DNA from: Pseudomonadota bacterium
Lineage (GTDB): Bacteria > Pseudomonadota > Gammaproteobacteria > Burkholderiales > Ferrovaceae
DNA length: 64,000 bases
Direction of reading: 5' to 3'
NCBI GenBank assembly: GCA_021796835.1
Contig: JAKABO010000002.1
Coordinates: 1-64,000 of the forward strand
The translations under genes and the position numbers were made by a program. The first letter of the stretch is position 1, and each line of letters starts with the position of its first letter. The notes under the pieces are model-generated. The model did no database searches. It was not told where the DNA came from and worked only from the letters and a program-made list of their open reading frames with translations. Of this stretch, positions 63,942 to 64,000 are shown piece by piece.

Positions 63942-64000
63942 TCAGGGTGTGATCAGGCCCAGGCTGGCTGCCCGGATCGCGGCTTCGATGCGGGTGGCGA
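63942..64000 (-). CDS. C-terminal tail of a gene running off the window (possibly LuxR-type regulator)
   Basis: On the minus strand the frame reads ATRIEAAIRAASLGLITP and then TGA at 63942-63944. A basic/polar start followed by EAAIRAASLGLI resembles the last helix of LuxR/FixJ-type DNA-binding domains (typically RTEAVxxAxxLGLI). Only 18 codons are visible, so this is a guess. It converges on the RND gene with an 8-base gap. Confidence 0.35.
   Translation of the reverse strand, partial: ATRIEAAIRAASLGLITP

Overview
The window is a chromosomal segment of a betaproteobacterium. This rests on gene order rather than on any single gene. The runs kdsD-kdsC-lptCAB-rpoN-hpf-ptsN-hprK-rapZ, yicC/gmk/rpoZ/spoT, mlaFEDCB-ABC transporter-ibaG-murA-hisGDCBHAFIE-hinT-tatABC and petABC-sspAB are arrangements typical of that class, and HPr kinase sits in the ptsN operon as it does there. 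Most genes are GC-rich with tightly overlapping starts and stops. Species cannot be fixed from the sequence.

Region by region. 1-8263: a truncated KefB/C-type antiporter on the minus strand, then a plus-strand run making Kdo precursors (kdsD, kdsC), the LPS transport proteins LptC/A/B, sigma-54, HPF and the nitrogen PTS regulators PtsN/HprK/RapZ. 8274-16499, mostly minus strand: a bifunctional c-di-GMP protein, mutY, tRNA-Gly(CCC) on the plus strand, ridA, spoT, rpoZ, gmk and yicC. 16556-21378: rph-rdgB-hemW-ogt, then thiS-thiG-trmB. 21498-36180: a long plus-strand run with the Mla phospholipid transporter, an ABC-2 exporter, ibaG, murA, the full his operon, hinT and tatABC. 36209-41449: a DegS-like protease on the minus strand, the cytochrome bc1 complex petABC, sspAB and tRNA-Thr(TGT).

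41450-about 54250 is a different kind of DNA. It starts at the 3' end of tRNA-Thr with a terminator, a degraded stretch and a fragment of an IS3-type transposase. It then carries a sugar-modification cluster that is visibly AT-richer in much of its length: a TPR/O-GlcNAc-transferase-like protein, an RmlC-type epimerase, a sugar C-methyltransferase, a three-gene acyl-forming set, a TylF-like O-methyltransferase, a nucleotide-sugar dehydrogenase/epimerase, a CmcI-like methyltransferase, and RfbF/RfbG, which make CDP-4-keto-6-deoxyglucose. No flippase, polymerase or ordinary glycosyltransferase is present.

The most unusual feature is the three-gene set at 46506-49509. Alpha and beta E1 subunits of a 2-oxoacid dehydrogenase are followed, with a 4-bp overlap, by a protein that has the lipoyl domain and E1/E3-binding domain of an E2. 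In place of the E2 catalytic domain it has a PglD/NeuD-type left-handed beta-helix sugar acyltransferase. This suggests a dedicated machine that makes an acyl group from a 2-oxoacid on a lipoyl arm and passes it directly to a sugar.

54308-64000 returns to GC-rich DNA: a second large PAS/GAF/GGDEF/EAL protein, an EVE-domain protein, and a divergently arranged tripartite heavy-metal-type efflux system (outer-membrane lipoprotein on the minus strand, adaptor and RND pump on the plus strand). The last bases hold the C-terminal tail of another minus-strand gene.
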